64,000 bases of DNA, from NCBI GenBank assembly GCA_002384685.1, contig DGAZ01000047.1, forward strand, positions 54,762 to 118,761, read 5' to 3'. The translations under genes were made by a program, and so were the position numbers. Below are positions 9,196 through 19,140 of the stretch, in pieces (position 1 is the stretch's first letter; each line of letters opens with the position of its first letter). Origin of the DNA: Methylophilales bacterium UBA4017. Lineage in GTDB: Bacteria > Pseudomonadota > Gammaproteobacteria > Burkholderiales > Methylophilaceae. The notes beneath the pieces are model-generated. The model saw only the letters and a list, made by a program, of their open reading frames with translations, ran no database searches and had not been told where the DNA came from.

Positions 9196-10617
9196 ATGAA
9201 GTATATATCTACAAGAGGTAAGTCACCTGAGTTAAGCTTTTCTGAGGTATTATTAACCGGATTGGCTCCTGACGGGGGCCTTTATTTGCCTGAAAGCTAC
9301 CCTAAGCTTACAGACGACGATCTTAATAAAATGCGGCTTATGTCTTATCAGGATTTAGCTTTTTTCATTTTCCAAAAATTTATTGATGATGTGCCGAGTA
9401 ACGACTTAAGAGCAATAGTAGGCAAATCTTACGCATCTGATATTTATACCCTTGGTAGAGAGGAGCAAAAATCCGAAGACATAACCCCAACCTTAAAGTT
9501 AAAAGATAATTTATTCCTTCTTTCTTTGTCAAATGGCCCCACTCTAGCTTTTAAGGACATAGCCATGCAATTTCTAGGACATATGTTTGAATATGTTTTA
9601 GAGAAAAATGGAAAAACCTTAAATATACTCGGCGCAACATCCGGCGACACTGGACCAGCTGCAGAATATGCAATGAAAGGTAAAAAAGGAGTAAAAGTAT
9701 TTATGTTGTCTCCGCACAATACAATGAGCCCTTTTCAAGCGGCACAGATGTATAGCCTTATGGATGACAATATATTTAATATAGCTATTAAGGGTGTGTT
9801 TGATGACTGCCAGGACATAGTGAAGGCTGTTTCAAATGACTTGGCTTTTAAAGATAAACATAAAATAGGTGCAGTTAATTCAATTAATTGGGGCCGTATC
9901 CTAGCTCAGATTGTCTACTACTTTAAAGGTTACTTTGATGTAACTTCGAAGAATACAGATAAAGTTGACTTTACAGTTCCTACAGGTAATTTTGGGAATG
10001 TATGTGCTGGACATATAGCACGAGCAATGGGACTGCCTACCAATCATTTGGTTGTAGCGACAAATGAAAATGATGTGCTTGATGAGTTCTTTAAAACAGG
10101 AAACTATGCACCAAGATCATCTGAAGAAACTTTTCAGACATCTAGCCCCTCAATGGATATCTCGAAGGCTTCAAATTTTGAACGATTTATTTTCGATTTG
10201 TTGGGGCGTGATAGTGATTTATTAAGGCGGTATTGGGATAATATTGATAAAGGTGGAGCTTTTAAGCTTGATGGTGAATCATTTGAAAGAATAAAGCATT
10301 ATGGTTTTATTTCATCTAGCAGCAAGCATGAAAACAGAATTGACTATATAAGGTCGGTATATAATGACTTTAATGTCATTATTGACACTCACACTGCGGA
10401 CGGAGTTAAGGCCGCCCTAGATCATATAAAAAATATCCCTATGATTGTTTTGGAAACAGCTCTCCCTATTAAATTTGAAAAATCAGTCTTTGAGGCTATC
10501 GGAGTCTATCCAGAAAGACCCCCTCAACTGAAAAACCTTGAGTCACTTGACCAACGATACGAAGTTTTTAATAGTGACACAGATCAAGTTAAAAACTTTA
10601 TTATTAACAATAGTTGA
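9196..10617 (+). CDS. thrC: Threonine synthase
   Basis: PLP enzyme converting O-phosphohomoserine to threonine. Its 473 residues fit the longer proteobacterial/fungal-type class, with the N-terminal Y-I-S-T-R-G region and the PLP lysine in T-L-A-F-K-D. The substrate/PLP-phosphate loop appears as [10 protein letters not shown]. It follows hom with a GGAAAG ribosome site. No thrB is next to it, so homoserine kinase must be encoded elsewhere. The thyA ATG begins one base after its TGA. Confidence 0.97.
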   Translation: MKYISTRGKSPELSFSEVLLTGLAPDGGLYLPESYPKLTDDDLNKMRLMSYQDLAFFIFQKFIDDVPSNDLRAIVGKSYASDIYTLGREEQKSEDITPTLKLKDNLFLLSLSNGPTLAFKDIAMQFLGHMFEYVLEKNGKTLNILGATSGDTGPAAEYAMKGKKGVKVFMLSPHNTMSPFQAAQMYSLMDDNIFNIAIKGVFDDCQDIVKAVSNDLAFKDKHKIGAVNSINWGRILAQIVYYFKGYFDVTSKNTDKVDFTVPTGNFGNVCAGHIARAMGLPTNHLVVATNENDVLDEFFKTGNYAPRSSEETFQTSSPSMDISKASNFERFIFDLLGRDSDLLRRYWDNIDKGGAFKLDGESFERIKHYGFISSSSKHENRIDYIRSVYNDFNVIIDTHTADGVKAALDHIKNIPMIVLETALPIKFEKSVFEAIGVYPERPPQLKNLESLDQRYEVFNSDTDQVKNFIINNS

Positions 10618-10618
10618 T

Positions 10619-11413
10619 ATGAAGCAATACCTGGATCTTTTAAGGCACGTAAAAAATAACGGAATAGTCAAGACAGATAGAACCGGGACAGGAACAACTT
10701 CTGTCTTTGGTTATCAGATGCGATTTGATTTAAATGAAGGGTTCCCCCTACTAACTACTAAAAAAATTCATCTTAAATCAGTTATATATGAGTTGCTATG
10801 GTTTTTAACGGGCGATACAAACGTTAAGTTTTTAAAAGAAAATGGTATATCAATATGGAATGAATGGGCAGACGAAAAAGGTAATTTAGGCCCAGTTTAT
10901 GGGCATCAATGGAGAAGTTGGTCGACGCATGACGGAAAATCAATTGACCAAATAAAAAATCTTATTGAGCAAATAAAAGCCAATCCAGACTCTAGGCGTC
11001 TAATAGTTTCCGCATGGAATGTTTCTGATATTAGTCAGATGAAGCTTCCGCCATGCCATGCTTTTTTTCAATTCTATGTAGCAAATGGACAGCTATCCTG
11101 CCAACTTTACCAGCGAAGCGCCGATATTTTCTTAGGCGTTCCCTTTAATATTGCTTCCTATGCCTTACTGACCATGATGATTGCACAGGTTTGTGGATTA
11201 AGAGTTGGTGAATTTGTTCATACCCTTGGTGATGCGCATATTTACCTAAACCATGAAGATCAGGTGAATGAGCAGCTTACGAGAACTCCTAAAATTAAAC
11301 CAACCATGTTGCTTAACAAATCAATCAACAATCTTTTTGATTTTACTTTTGATGATTTTTCGCTTGTGGGTTATGATCCATACCCTTTAATTAAAGCTCC
11401 AGTAGCAGTTTAG
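10619..11413 (+). CDS. thyA: Thymidylate synthase ThyA
   Basis: Methylates dUMP to dTMP with methylene-tetrahydrofolate, giving dihydrofolate. The ATG at 10619 gives exactly 264 residues, the E. coli length. The catalytic cysteine is C146 in L-P-P-C-H-A, and R-R-L-I-V-S-A-W-N precedes it. Starts further upstream would fall inside thrC. It overlaps folA by one base (TAGTG), coupling it to the enzyme that recycles its dihydrofolate product. Confidence 0.98.
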   Translation: MKQYLDLLRHVKNNGIVKTDRTGTGTTSVFGYQMRFDLNEGFPLLTTKKIHLKSVIYELLWFLTGDTNVKFLKENGISIWNEWADEKGNLGPVYGHQWRSWSTHDGKSIDQIKNLIEQIKANPDSRRLIVSAWNVSDISQMKLPPCHAFFQFYVANGQLSCQLYQRSADIFLGVPFNIASYALLTMMIAQVCGLRVGEFVHTLGDAHIYLNHEDQVNEQLTRTPKIKPTMLLNKSINNLFDFTFDDFSLVGYDPYPLIKAPVAV

Positions 11414-11898
11414 TGCAAAAAATTTCAATTATTGTAGCGATGTCAAAGAATAATGTTATTGGAGCTAACAATGCATTGCCGTGGCATATATCCGAGGATT
11501 TAAAGAGATTTAAGAGTTTAACTATGGGAAAACCTATAATAATGGGGCGAAAAACCTTTGACTCAATAGGTCGACCTTTACCTGGCAGAAAAAACATTGT
11601 TATTACCAGAAATACTGACTTAAAAATTAAAGGGGTTGATGTTGTAAGCTCTTTAGACAATGTCTTTTCATTAATTAAGGATGAGGAACAAGTCTTTGTA
11701 ATTGGTGGGGAAGAAATATATAGAATATTTTTAGATCATGCGACCCACTTATACGTTACCGAGATTGACTCTGTGCTTGAAGGGGATGCTTATTTCCCAC
11801 AATTCTCTGCTAATTATTGGCGAGAGATAAGTAGGGAAAAATCAGTTAATGAAGAAGGTCTTCACTTTTCATTTGTTGATTATCAACGACAAGATTAA
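11413..11898 (+). CDS. folA: Dihydrofolate reductase
   Basis: NADPH-dependent reduction of dihydrofolate, acting directly after ThyA. The 161 residues contain the typical opening I-V-A-M-S-K-N-N-V-I-G, the L-P-W-H-I-S-E-D-L substrate motif and G-R-K-T-F-D-S-I-G-R-P-L-P cofactor motif. It starts at a GTG that shares a G with the thyA stop. The stop TAA interlocks with the stop of the convergent decarboxylase (TTAA at 11895-11898). Confidence 0.97.
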   Translation: MQKISIIVAMSKNNVIGANNALPWHISEDLKRFKSLTMGKPIIMGRKTFDSIGRPLPGRKNIVITRNTDLKIKGVDVVSSLDNVFSLIKDEEQVFVIGGEEIYRIFLDHATHLYVTEIDSVLEGDAYFPQFSANYWREISREKSVNEEGLHFSFVDYQRQD

Positions 11899-14138
11899 TC
11901 ATCGAGCACACAATCCACGTAGTAAGTTAATTTTCCGTCAATATAGTTTTTGATCAATCCATGATTGTCAGTTTCAAATCCTGGAAATTTTTCATTAAAT
12001 GTTCTGGCGAATTTTAAGTAATCAACAATAATTTTATTGAATCTCTCACCTGGAATTAGTAATGGAATCCCAGGGGGGTAGGGTGTAAGTAGAACAGCCG
12101 TAATCCTTCCTTCCAAGTCATCAATAGGTACCCTTTGAATTTCCTTATGAGCCATCTTAGCAAAAGCATTAGCAGGCTTCATTGCAGGCACCATATCAGA
12201 AAGATACATCTCTGTTGTTAGTCTAGCAATATCATTTTGTGTGAAAATTTCATGTATTTTGTCTGAAAGATCTTTTAGCCCAACGCTCTCATAAATTGGA
12301 AATTTTTGACTAAATTCAGGAAGAACTTTCCATATTGGTTGATTCTTATCATAATCATCTTTAAATTGCTGAAGTGCTGCTACTAACGTATTCCATCTTC
12401 CCTTGGTAATACCAATAGTAAACATAATAAAGAATGAATAAAGTCCTGTCTTCTCGACTATAACCCCATGCTCTGCTAAATATTTTGTAACTATCATTGC
12501 GGGTATGCCAAGCTTTTCATCAAACTCACCATCAACATTAAGTCCAGGAGTAATGATTGTAGCTTTGATGGGATCAAGCATATTGAAGTTAGGAGCTAAA
12601 TTTCCAAAACCATGCCATTTTTCATTCTTATTAAGCATCCATGCTGCTCTCTCCTCAATTCCTTCCTCGGACAGATCGTCAGGACCCCATACCTGAAACC
12701 ACCAACCATCCCCCCATTCTTGGTCTACTTTTCTCATTGCTCGTCTAAAATTAAGAGCTTCCATGATTGATTCTTCAACTAAAGCATTACCACCAGGCTC
12801 TTCCATCATTGCTGCAGCTACATCGCAACTAGCAATAATGGAGTATTGTGGGCTGGTCGAGCTGTGCATTAAGTATGATTCGTTGAATAATTCTTTATCG
12901 AGTTTATTGTTTACAGCGTCCTGCACTAAAATTTGTGAAGCTTGACTTAATCCAGCTAACATTTTATGCGTAGATTGAGTTGAAAAAATAAGGCTCTCAG
13001 AGCATCGAGGACGATCTGCTCCAATTGCATGATAATCACCGTAAAAGTCATGAAAAGATGCGTGTGGCAACCATGCCTCATCAAAATGTAGCGCACCAAT
13101 TTTACCATCCAACATTTCCTTAATTTCCTCTACATTGTATAGAATCCCATCGTAGGTTGATTGAGTTATAGTAAGCACTCTGGGCTTAGCGTCCTTATCT
13201 TCAATAAAAGGATTGTTGTTAATCTTTTCCTTAATCCGATCCCAGCTAAACTCTTTTTTTGGGATGGGGCCTATTATTCCAAAATGATTCCTTGTTGGCA
13301 TTAGAAATATCGGGATTGCTCCTGTCATAATGATGGCATGAAGAACGGACTTATGACAATTACGGTCGACTACAACAATATCTCCTGGCGCTACCGTTGA
13401 ATTCCAAACCATCTTGTTTGAGGTGGATGTTCCATTTGTAACAAAATAACAATGGTCTGCCTTGTATATCCGCGCCGCGTTCTTCTCAGATGCTTCAACA
13501 GGGCCTGTATGATCTAACAGTTGACCTAACTCCTCAACCGCATTACAAACATCCGCCCGAAGCATATTCTCACCAAAGAATTGATGGAACATTTGGCCAA
13601 CAGGGGACTTTAGGAAAGCTACACCACCAGAATGCCCAGGACAGTGCCATGAGTAGGAGCCGTCACTCGCATAATGAGTAAGTGCTCTAAAGAATGGAGG
13701 GGCAAGACTTTCCAAGTACGTTTTTGCTTCCCGAACAATATATTTAGCAACGAATTCTGGCGTATCTTCATACATATGAATAAAACCATTTAGTTCTTTT
13801 AGTATTTTGTTGGGTATGTGCCTGCTTGTTCTTGTTTCACCATGAAGAAAAATTGGAATCTCGTCATTTCTATACCTAATTTCCTCAACAAACTTACTTA
13901 GACTCTCAAGAGCTTTTGGATTTTCTTCGATAAATTCTTCGTCATCAATTGCTAAAATAAAAGCAGATGCACGACTTTGTTGTTGGGCAAATGAGGATAA
14001 ATCAACATAGCTGGTTACTCCTATGACCTCAAAATCTTCTTTTTCAATGGATTCTGCAAGAACGCGAATACCCAAGCCAGATGAGTTCTCTGCCCTGTAA
14101 TCCTCGTCTATTATGATAATGGGGAATTTAAATTTCAT
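11895..14138 (-). CDS. Orn/Lys/Arg decarboxylase, large three-domain type
   Basis: PLP amino-acid decarboxylase of 747 residues. An N-terminal response-regulator-like wing (about 1-135) precedes the PLP domain with C-P-G-H-S-G-G and the cofactor lysine in S-T-H-K-M-L. A C-terminal domain includes L-L-T-P-Y-P-P-G-I-P. This class covers arginine, lysine and ornithine decarboxylases; the sequence alone does not settle the substrate. In a small genome it is likely the route to polyamines (agmatine/putrescine or cadaverine). Its start is 2 nt after the dcd stop, so they are probably co-transcribed. Confidence 0.9.
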   Translation of the reverse strand: MKFKFPIIIIDEDYRAENSSGLGIRVLAESIEKEDFEVIGVTSYVDLSSFAQQQSRASAFILAIDDEEFIEENPKALESLSKFVEEIRYRNDEIPIFLHGETRTSRHIPNKILKELNGFIHMYEDTPEFVAKYIVREAKTYLESLAPPFFRALTHYASDGSYSWHCPGHSGGVAFLKSPVGQMFHQFFGENMLRADVCNAVEELGQLLDHTGPVEASEKNAARIYKADHCYFVTNGTSTSNKMVWNSTVAPGDIVVVDRNCHKSVLHAIIMTGAIPIFLMPTRNHFGIIGPIPKKEFSWDRIKEKINNNPFIEDKDAKPRVLTITQSTYDGILYNVEEIKEMLDGKIGALHFDEAWLPHASFHDFYGDYHAIGADRPRCSESLIFSTQSTHKMLAGLSQASQILVQDAVNNKLDKELFNESYLMHSSTSPQYSIIASCDVAAAMMEEPGGNALVEESIMEALNFRRAMRKVDQEWGDGWWFQVWGPDDLSEEGIEERAAWMLNKNEKWHGFGNLAPNFNMLDPIKATIITPGLNVDGEFDEKLGIPAMIVTKYLAEHGVIVEKTGLYSFFIMFTIGITKGRWNTLVAALQQFKDDYDKNQPIWKVLPEFSQKFPIYESVGLKDLSDKIHEIFTQNDIARLTTEMYLSDMVPAMKPANAFAKMAHKEIQRVPIDDLEGRITAVLLTPYPPGIPLLIPGERFNKIIVDYLKFARTFNEKFPGFETDNHGLIKNYIDGKLTYYVDCVLDD

Positions 14139-14140
14139 GA

Positions 14141-14707
14141 TTAAATTTTCGGAAGTGTGACACCACTTTGGCCTTGGTACTTTCCGCCACGATCCTTATA
14201 AGAGATTTCACAAACCTCATCTGATTCAAAGAATAATACTTGAGCGCACCCTTCGCCAGCATAAATTTTAGCAGGAAGAGGGGTGGTATTGCTGAACTCA
14301 AGGGTGACATAACCCTCCCATTCAGGCTCAAATGGCGTTACGTTAACAATAATGCCACAGCGGGCATAAGTTGATTTACCAACACATATAGTAAGAATAT
14401 TTCTAGGTATTTTAAAGAACTCAACTGTCCTAGCTAATGCAAATGAATTTGGTGGAATAATGCAATGGTCACCATTAAATTCTACAAATGAATTGGGGTC
14501 AAATGCTTTTGGATCAACTATGGTGCTATTGATATTGGTAAACACTTTAAACTCAGGCGCACATCTAATATCATAACCGTAGCTAGAGGTCCCATAAGAG
14601 ACTATTTTTTCGCCATCTCTTTCACGAATCATTTGAGGCTCAAATGGGCTTATCATCCCATGATCTTGGGCCATCTCTCTGATCCATCTATCTGATTTTA
14701 TTGTCAT
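14141..14707 (-). CDS. dcd: dCTP deaminase
   Basis: Deaminates dCTP to dUTP, which feeds dUMP to ThyA. I use the ATG at 14707 (M-T-I-K-S-D-R-W-I), which has AGGA 7 nt upstream and gives 188 residues; a TTG one codon earlier is less likely. Visible motifs are S-S-Y-G-Y-D-I-R and the catalytic-loop [10 protein letters not shown] with E-P-E-W-E-G-Y. A near-perfect dyad lies 27 bp upstream. Confidence 0.97.
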   Translation of the reverse strand: MTIKSDRWIREMAQDHGMISPFEPQMIRERDGEKIVSYGTSSYGYDIRCAPEFKVFTNINSTIVDPKAFDPNSFVEFNGDHCIIPPNSFALARTVEFFKIPRNILTICVGKSTYARCGIIVNVTPFEPEWEGYVTLEFSNTTPLPAKIYAGEGCAQVLFFESDEVCEISYKDRGGKYQGQSGVTLPKI

Positions 14708-14733
14708 CAAGCTTCCTAATCATTGGCGTTATT

Positions 14734-14755
14734 CACAGATTGTATACGATTTGTG
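14734..14755. promoter_or_regulatory. 22-bp imperfect palindrome upstream of dcd
   Basis: The outer arms CACA and TGTG and the central GTATAC are symmetric; by hand 18 of 22 positions agree with the reverse complement. It sits in the 78-bp gap between the zwf stop and the dcd ATG, 27 bp upstream of that ATG. It could be an operator, or its TATACA (minus strand) could be part of a -10 element. The protein that might bind is unknown. Confidence 0.3.
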
Positions 14756-14785
14756 ATTACCATATTTGTTTAATTTTCATATAAC

Positions 14786-16228
14786 TTATCGCCAGAATTG
14801 ACTAGGATCTTCAAATATAACCTTAGAAGATTCCGGGTCTGAGCTCCCAGAAACATATTGATCGAGCTTCTCTTTTTTTTGTGTCCAATAGTTAATAATA
14901 GGGTCAACAAACCTCCATTGCGCCTTAACTTCATCAACATGAAGAAATCTTGACTGATTGCCACTTATAAGGTCAAGCATCAGTGTCTCATAAGCATCAA
15001 TACTTTCATCACCTTCAACACGATTTAAGCCTTCAAGTCTAGTAGATCTAAGCTCATCATCGTTAAGCCCAGGTGTTTTTGTGGTTATTTCTATTGAGGT
15101 ACTTTCTTTAGGTTGAATATTAAAAATAATCCAATTATTTTTATCTCCGATTAATGTATCTGCATTTTTAAATTTTACGGAGATATTAGTCCCACTCTCA
15201 TGTAGGCGTTTTGCAGTTCTTAGATAAATAGGAACACCATTCCACCTTGGATTATCAATAAATATCTTAACCGCAGCATAGGTTTCAGTAACACTACCCT
15301 TACTCTCAAGTTCGTTAAGGTAGCCATCAACCCTGCCTTCACCTTTTATTTCGCCCGCAGCATATTGAGCTCTAAAAGCATGGGTATCAAATTCATCTGT
15401 ATCTATAGGCCTAATTGATTCAAGGAGCTTTATCTTTTCAGCTCGAATATCATTAGGAGAAAATGATTTTGGTTGCTCCATTGTTGTTAAAGCCATCATT
15501 TGTAATAAATGGCTCTGAATCATGTCACGAAGTGCACCCGTCGCATCATAGAATACCGTCCTGTCTCCAACACCAAGCATTTCATGGTTTGTGATCTGTA
15601 TATGGTCAATATAGTTACTATTCCATATAGGCTCTAAAATAGAGTTTGCAAATCTGGTAACAAGAATATTTTGTAATGCAGATTTTCCGAGATAGTGATC
15701 AATCCGATATATTTGCTCTTCATTAAGATGCTTAGAAATTGATTTTTGAAGATTAATTGCACTTTCGAGGTTGGTGCCAAAAGGCTTTTCAATTAACACT
15801 CTTTTCCACCCAGTAGATTGATCTAATAGACTCTCATTAGCTAGTTGATCTACAATTAATGCAAAATCCGTCGGCCTAACCGATAAAAAGAAAGCAAAAT
15901 TTTGAGAAAATACATTTTTATCATTTAGTTTTCTACCGAATTTTTTGAATGCTTCTGGATCATCTGGTAAGTTCGCATGATATAAGTTTCTTGCAACAAA
16001 TCTTTTAAATGTTTCCTTGCAATAGCCACTTTTGAATTTCTTATCAAGCATTTGCTTAATTTCATTTTCCCACTCATCTTTTGTTGAGGACTGTCTGCCG
16101 ACAGACAGTATCTTCATACCTTCCGGAAGTTGTCCTGATTCATCTAAATGAAATAATCCAGGTATAAGTTTTACTCTTGCAAGATTACCTTTGGCACCAA
16201 ATAAAACTAAAGTTGAATTCTCTACCAT
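14786..16228 (-). CDS. zwf: Glucose-6-phosphate 1-dehydrogenase
   Basis: Oxidises glucose-6-phosphate to 6-phosphogluconolactone. The 480-residue protein starts with a cofactor-binding strand (L-V-L-F-G-A-K-G-N-L-A). It carries the signature R-I-D-H-Y-L-G-K with the active-site residues. It lies 6 nt after gnd on the same strand, and pgl is divergent 124 bp from gnd, so the whole oxidative branch is clustered. In RuMP methylotrophs this branch oxidises fixed formaldehyde to CO2. Confidence 0.97.
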   Translation of the reverse strand: MVENSTLVLFGAKGNLARVKLIPGLFHLDESGQLPEGMKILSVGRQSSTKDEWENEIKQMLDKKFKSGYCKETFKRFVARNLYHANLPDDPEAFKKFGRKLNDKNVFSQNFAFFLSVRPTDFALIVDQLANESLLDQSTGWKRVLIEKPFGTNLESAINLQKSISKHLNEEQIYRIDHYLGKSALQNILVTRFANSILEPIWNSNYIDHIQITNHEMLGVGDRTVFYDATGALRDMIQSHLLQMMALTTMEQPKSFSPNDIRAEKIKLLESIRPIDTDEFDTHAFRAQYAAGEIKGEGRVDGYLNELESKGSVTETYAAVKIFIDNPRWNGVPIYLRTAKRLHESGTNISVKFKNADTLIGDKNNWIIFNIQPKESTSIEITTKTPGLNDDELRSTRLEGLNRVEGDESIDAYETLMLDLISGNQSRFLHVDEVKAQWRFVDPIINYWTQKKEKLDQYVSGSSDPESSKVIFEDPSQFWR

Positions 16229-16234
16229 TTGCGA

Positions 16235-17149
16235 TTAACCCCTTTTTTTCATTACATGCCCACCAAAGGCATTTCTCATAGTTGATAAGAGTTTGTAACC
16301 ATAGCCTTTTTGTTTCTCTTGGCTTCTAAATCTAACTTGAAGGGCAAGCGTAAGAACGGGTGTAGGTATTCCTTGCTCAATTGATTCAACAACAGTCCAT
16401 CGGCCTTCTCCAGAATCTGGTACAAAAGGTGCAATATCATCTAGCGTTGGATCGTTCTTTAATGCTTCAGCGGTTAAGTCAAGCAACCAGCTTCGCACCA
16501 CTGAACCATGGCGCCACAATTCTGTTACTTGAGCTACATCAATTTTAAATTCCTCTCTACCTTTAAGAAGCTCAAGTCCTTCAGCAAATGACTCCATCAT
16601 TCCGTATTCAATGCCGTTATGAATCATTTTTGTAAAATGACCAGACCCCACTGGACCAACATGTAACCATCCATTTTGAGGGGTAACTGCTAACGCCCTT
16701 AGTGCTGGCTCAACTATTTTAGCTACCTCATCATTAGCTCCTACCATCAGACAATACCCATTATCTAGACCCCAAACCCCACCTGACGTTCCGCAATCCA
16801 TAAAACCAATACCGTGCTCCTCTAACATTGCACCCATTTTTACACTTCTTTTAAAGTTAGAGTTTCCACCGTCAATAATTACATCACCCTTGTTAAGCAG
16901 AGGAACTAATTCGTGTATCTGGTTTTCAGTTATCTCACCTGCAGGAAGCATCATCCAAACAATTTTTTGTTCGTCCAGTTTCGATAAAGCGTCTACAACA
17001 GAGGTGGATGGAATTAGCCCTTCTTTTTCCTCAAGCTCCTTTACTACTGCCTGACTATTATCATAACCAACCACTGAAACACCATTGCGAATTAGGCGTG
17101 CAGACATATTTCCACCCATTTTTCCCAGACCAAGCATTGCAATTTTCAT
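16235..17149 (-). CDS. gnd: 6-phosphogluconate dehydrogenase, short decarboxylating (NAD-type)
   Basis: Oxidative decarboxylation of 6-phosphogluconate to ribulose-5-phosphate, the acceptor of formaldehyde in the RuMP cycle. At 304 residues it belongs to the short (YqeC/GndA-like) group, not the roughly 470-residue E. coli form. The Rossmann motif G-L-G-K-M-G-G-N-M is at 7-15, and the acidic D30 after the second strand suggests preference for NAD. The substrate motif D-C-G-T-S-G-G and the later G-S-G-H-F-T-K-M-I-H-N-G-I-E-Y are intact. Confidence 0.96.
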   Translation of the reverse strand: MKIAMLGLGKMGGNMSARLIRNGVSVVGYDNSQAVVKELEEKEGLIPSTSVVDALSKLDEQKIVWMMLPAGEITENQIHELVPLLNKGDVIIDGGNSNFKRSVKMGAMLEEHGIGFMDCGTSGGVWGLDNGYCLMVGANDEVAKIVEPALRALAVTPQNGWLHVGPVGSGHFTKMIHNGIEYGMMESFAEGLELLKGREEFKIDVAQVTELWRHGSVVRSWLLDLTAEALKNDPTLDDIAPFVPDSGEGRWTVVESIEQGIPTPVLTLALQVRFRSQEKQKGYGYKLLSTMRNAFGGHVMKKRG

Positions 17150-17273
17150 TTTTTTCCTTTTGTTGAAGTATAAAATTTGTTAATCTTTTGGATTAATCTT
17201 TGCTCATGTTTAACAAGAGCCAGAATTATAGCAAAAACTCACATAAAAAATTCAACTTATTCTTAGGATATAC

Positions 17274-17951
17274 ATGAATCACAATAGTTTTGAACATACA
17301 TCTTTTGACAGCCTTGAGAAATTTGAGAATGATGCATGTTCTTATATTATAAAAAAAGCAAATGAAAGTATTGGGGCGAGAAAATCTTTTTATTTAGTAC
17401 TATGCGGAGGCGGGACACCAAAAAGTATTTATTCTAAACTTTGTCACATGAATACCGATTGGTCAAAATGGCATATTTTTTTTGGTGATGAAAGATGTTT
17501 ACCCTCGGATCATCCAGAAAGAAATAGTGTTATGGCTAGAGAGTGTTTATTAAGTAAGGCTCCAATACCCCATGAACAGGTTCATTTTATTGATGGTGAA
17601 AAAGGAAATATCGTTGCAGCGAATCATTACGACAGCATGCTAAATGAGGTTGGAGATTTTGATTTAGTACTTTTAGGGTTTGGTGAAGACGGACATACCG
17701 CAAGTCTTTTTCCTGGTCATGACTGGGATAATTCGAAAAATGCTGTTGCAATTTTTGATGCACCAAAACCTCCTTCAGAGCGCGTTTCAATAACATCTTC
17801 AAGACTTAGTCGAAGCAAGAATACTTTGTTTCTAATAACTGGTAAAAATAAGGTTGATGCATTCGTCCAATGGCAGAAAAAAATTGACCTACCTGCTTCT
17901 AATATTTCTGCTATAGATGAGCTAAAAATATATACTTTTGATGTAATCTAG
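17274..17951 (+). CDS. pgl: 6-phosphogluconolactonase (DevB type)
   Basis: Hydrolyses 6-phosphogluconolactone between Zwf and Gnd. The 225 residues carry the family signatures L-C-G-G-G-T-P-K, G-D-E-R-C-L-P-x-D-H-P-E-R-N-S and G-F-G-E-D-G-H-T-A-S-L-F-P. It is divergent from gnd-zwf, with a TTAGGA ribosome site before the ATG. The TAG stop is shared as CTAG with the stop of the convergent apbC. Confidence 0.96.
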   Translation: MNHNSFEHTSFDSLEKFENDACSYIIKKANESIGARKSFYLVLCGGGTPKSIYSKLCHMNTDWSKWHIFFGDERCLPSDHPERNSVMARECLLSKAPIPHEQVHFIDGEKGNIVAANHYDSMLNEVGDFDLVLLGFGEDGHTASLFPGHDWDNSKNAVAIFDAPKPPSERVSITSSRLSRSKNTLFLITGKNKVDAFVQWQKKIDLPASNISAIDELKIYTFDVI

Positions 17952-19033
17952 CTTTTCTGGATAACAATTTTTGGAAATTTATTACTGCTATCCTCATTAA
18001 GAGCTGCAATTTTTAGCGATGTTTTTATAGCTATTGCCGAATAGATTGCAGTTATTTTCTCATGTTTTCCACTAACAACTGTGGGTATGCCGTTATCCAG
18101 CTGTTCTCTGATAGAAATATCTAATGGCAGACTTCCCAGTAAGTCAACATGATAGTCCTCGGACATTTGCAATCCTCCTCCCTCACCAAAAATATGCTCC
18201 TCATGTCCGCAGTTACTGCATATATGTGTCGACATATTTTCTACAATACCAATAATAGGCACGTTTACTTTTTCAAACATTTTAAGCCCTTTTCTTGCAT
18301 CTAAAAGAGCGATATCCTGTGGAGTAGTAACGATAATTGCCCCGGTAACTGGTATTTTTTGAGCTAACGTTAACTGTACATCTCCTGTTCCTGGAGGAAG
18401 ATCGATAATAAGGTAATCAAGATTATCCCAGTTAGTTTCTTTTAGTAATTGCTCAAGTGTGCTGGTCACCATAGGGCCTCGCCACACCATAGGCGTTTCC
18501 TGATCAACCAAAAAGCCAATCGACATAACTTGAACTCCATGAGCAAGAAGTGGCTCCATTGACTTACCATCCTTGCTAGCAGGCTTTTCATTGCTTATAC
18601 CAAGCATTTTTGGCTGGCTTGGCCCATAGATATCTGCATCTAAAATACCGACGCGAGCTCCTTCTAAGGATAATGCAAGACCTAGATTAACGGCAGTTGT
18701 TGACTTACCAACGCCACCCTTTCCAGAAGCAATTGCAATAATATTCTTTACACCTTTTAAGGGTGATAGACCTTGCTGAACTAAATGACTTTTGACATTA
18801 AAGCTTAGCAAAACATTAGTTTTTACAGGGGTTAGTAGGGCAATTTTTTCTTGAATGATATTTTTTATCACCGATACTTGTTTTGCAGCGGAAAAATTTA
18901 ATTCTATTTTGATCTCGATTTCTGACTCATCCACAGTAATTTTTTTTATACTTTTTTCTTTAATAAAGGATATGTCAGTCCCAGGAAACTTGGTGTTTAC
19001 TAATTCGTCCGTAATTTTTTTTTCAATATTCAT
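17948..19033 (-). CDS. apbC: Mrp/ApbC-type P-loop Fe-S cluster carrier
   Basis: ATP-binding scaffold that transfers Fe-S clusters to apoproteins. The 361-residue protein has an N-terminal DUF59/MIP18-like part (about 1-80). The deviant Walker A A-S-G-K-G-G-V-G-K-S-T follows, then the cluster-ligating C-S-N-C about 160 residues on. It is divergent from metG, a neighbour pairing common in betaproteobacteria. The N-terminal domain is more diverged than the P-loop domain. Confidence 0.95.
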   Translation of the reverse strand: MNIEKKITDELVNTKFPGTDISFIKEKSIKKITVDESEIEIKIELNFSAAKQVSVIKNIIQEKIALLTPVKTNVLLSFNVKSHLVQQGLSPLKGVKNIIAIASGKGGVGKSTTAVNLGLALSLEGARVGILDADIYGPSQPKMLGISNEKPASKDGKSMEPLLAHGVQVMSIGFLVDQETPMVWRGPMVTSTLEQLLKETNWDNLDYLIIDLPPGTGDVQLTLAQKIPVTGAIIVTTPQDIALLDARKGLKMFEKVNVPIIGIVENMSTHICSNCGHEEHIFGEGGGLQMSEDYHVDLLGSLPLDISIREQLDNGIPTVVSGKHEKITAIYSAIAIKTSLKIAALNEDSSNKFPKIVIQKS

Positions 19034-19087
19034 TTAATTTTCTTTCGTTAAAATAAATTTATAACTCGTGGGAATGCTCTTACTTAT

Positions 19088-19115
19088 TTGTTAAAATAAC
19101 ATACGATTTTAAACT
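19088..19115 (+). promoter_or_regulatory. Candidate sigma-70 promoter for metG
   Basis: TTGTTA (19088-19093) and TAAACT (19110-19115) are separated by 16 bp and point at metG, 25 bp ahead. In this AT-rich background such matches are easy to find, so confidence is modest. Confidence 0.3.
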
Positions 19116-19140
19116 GTCACCTCATAAGATATTAACAATT

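Noticed and set aside
10538..10618. Upstream extension of thyA
   Set aside because: The ATG at 10619 gives the exact family length; the extension overlaps thrC.
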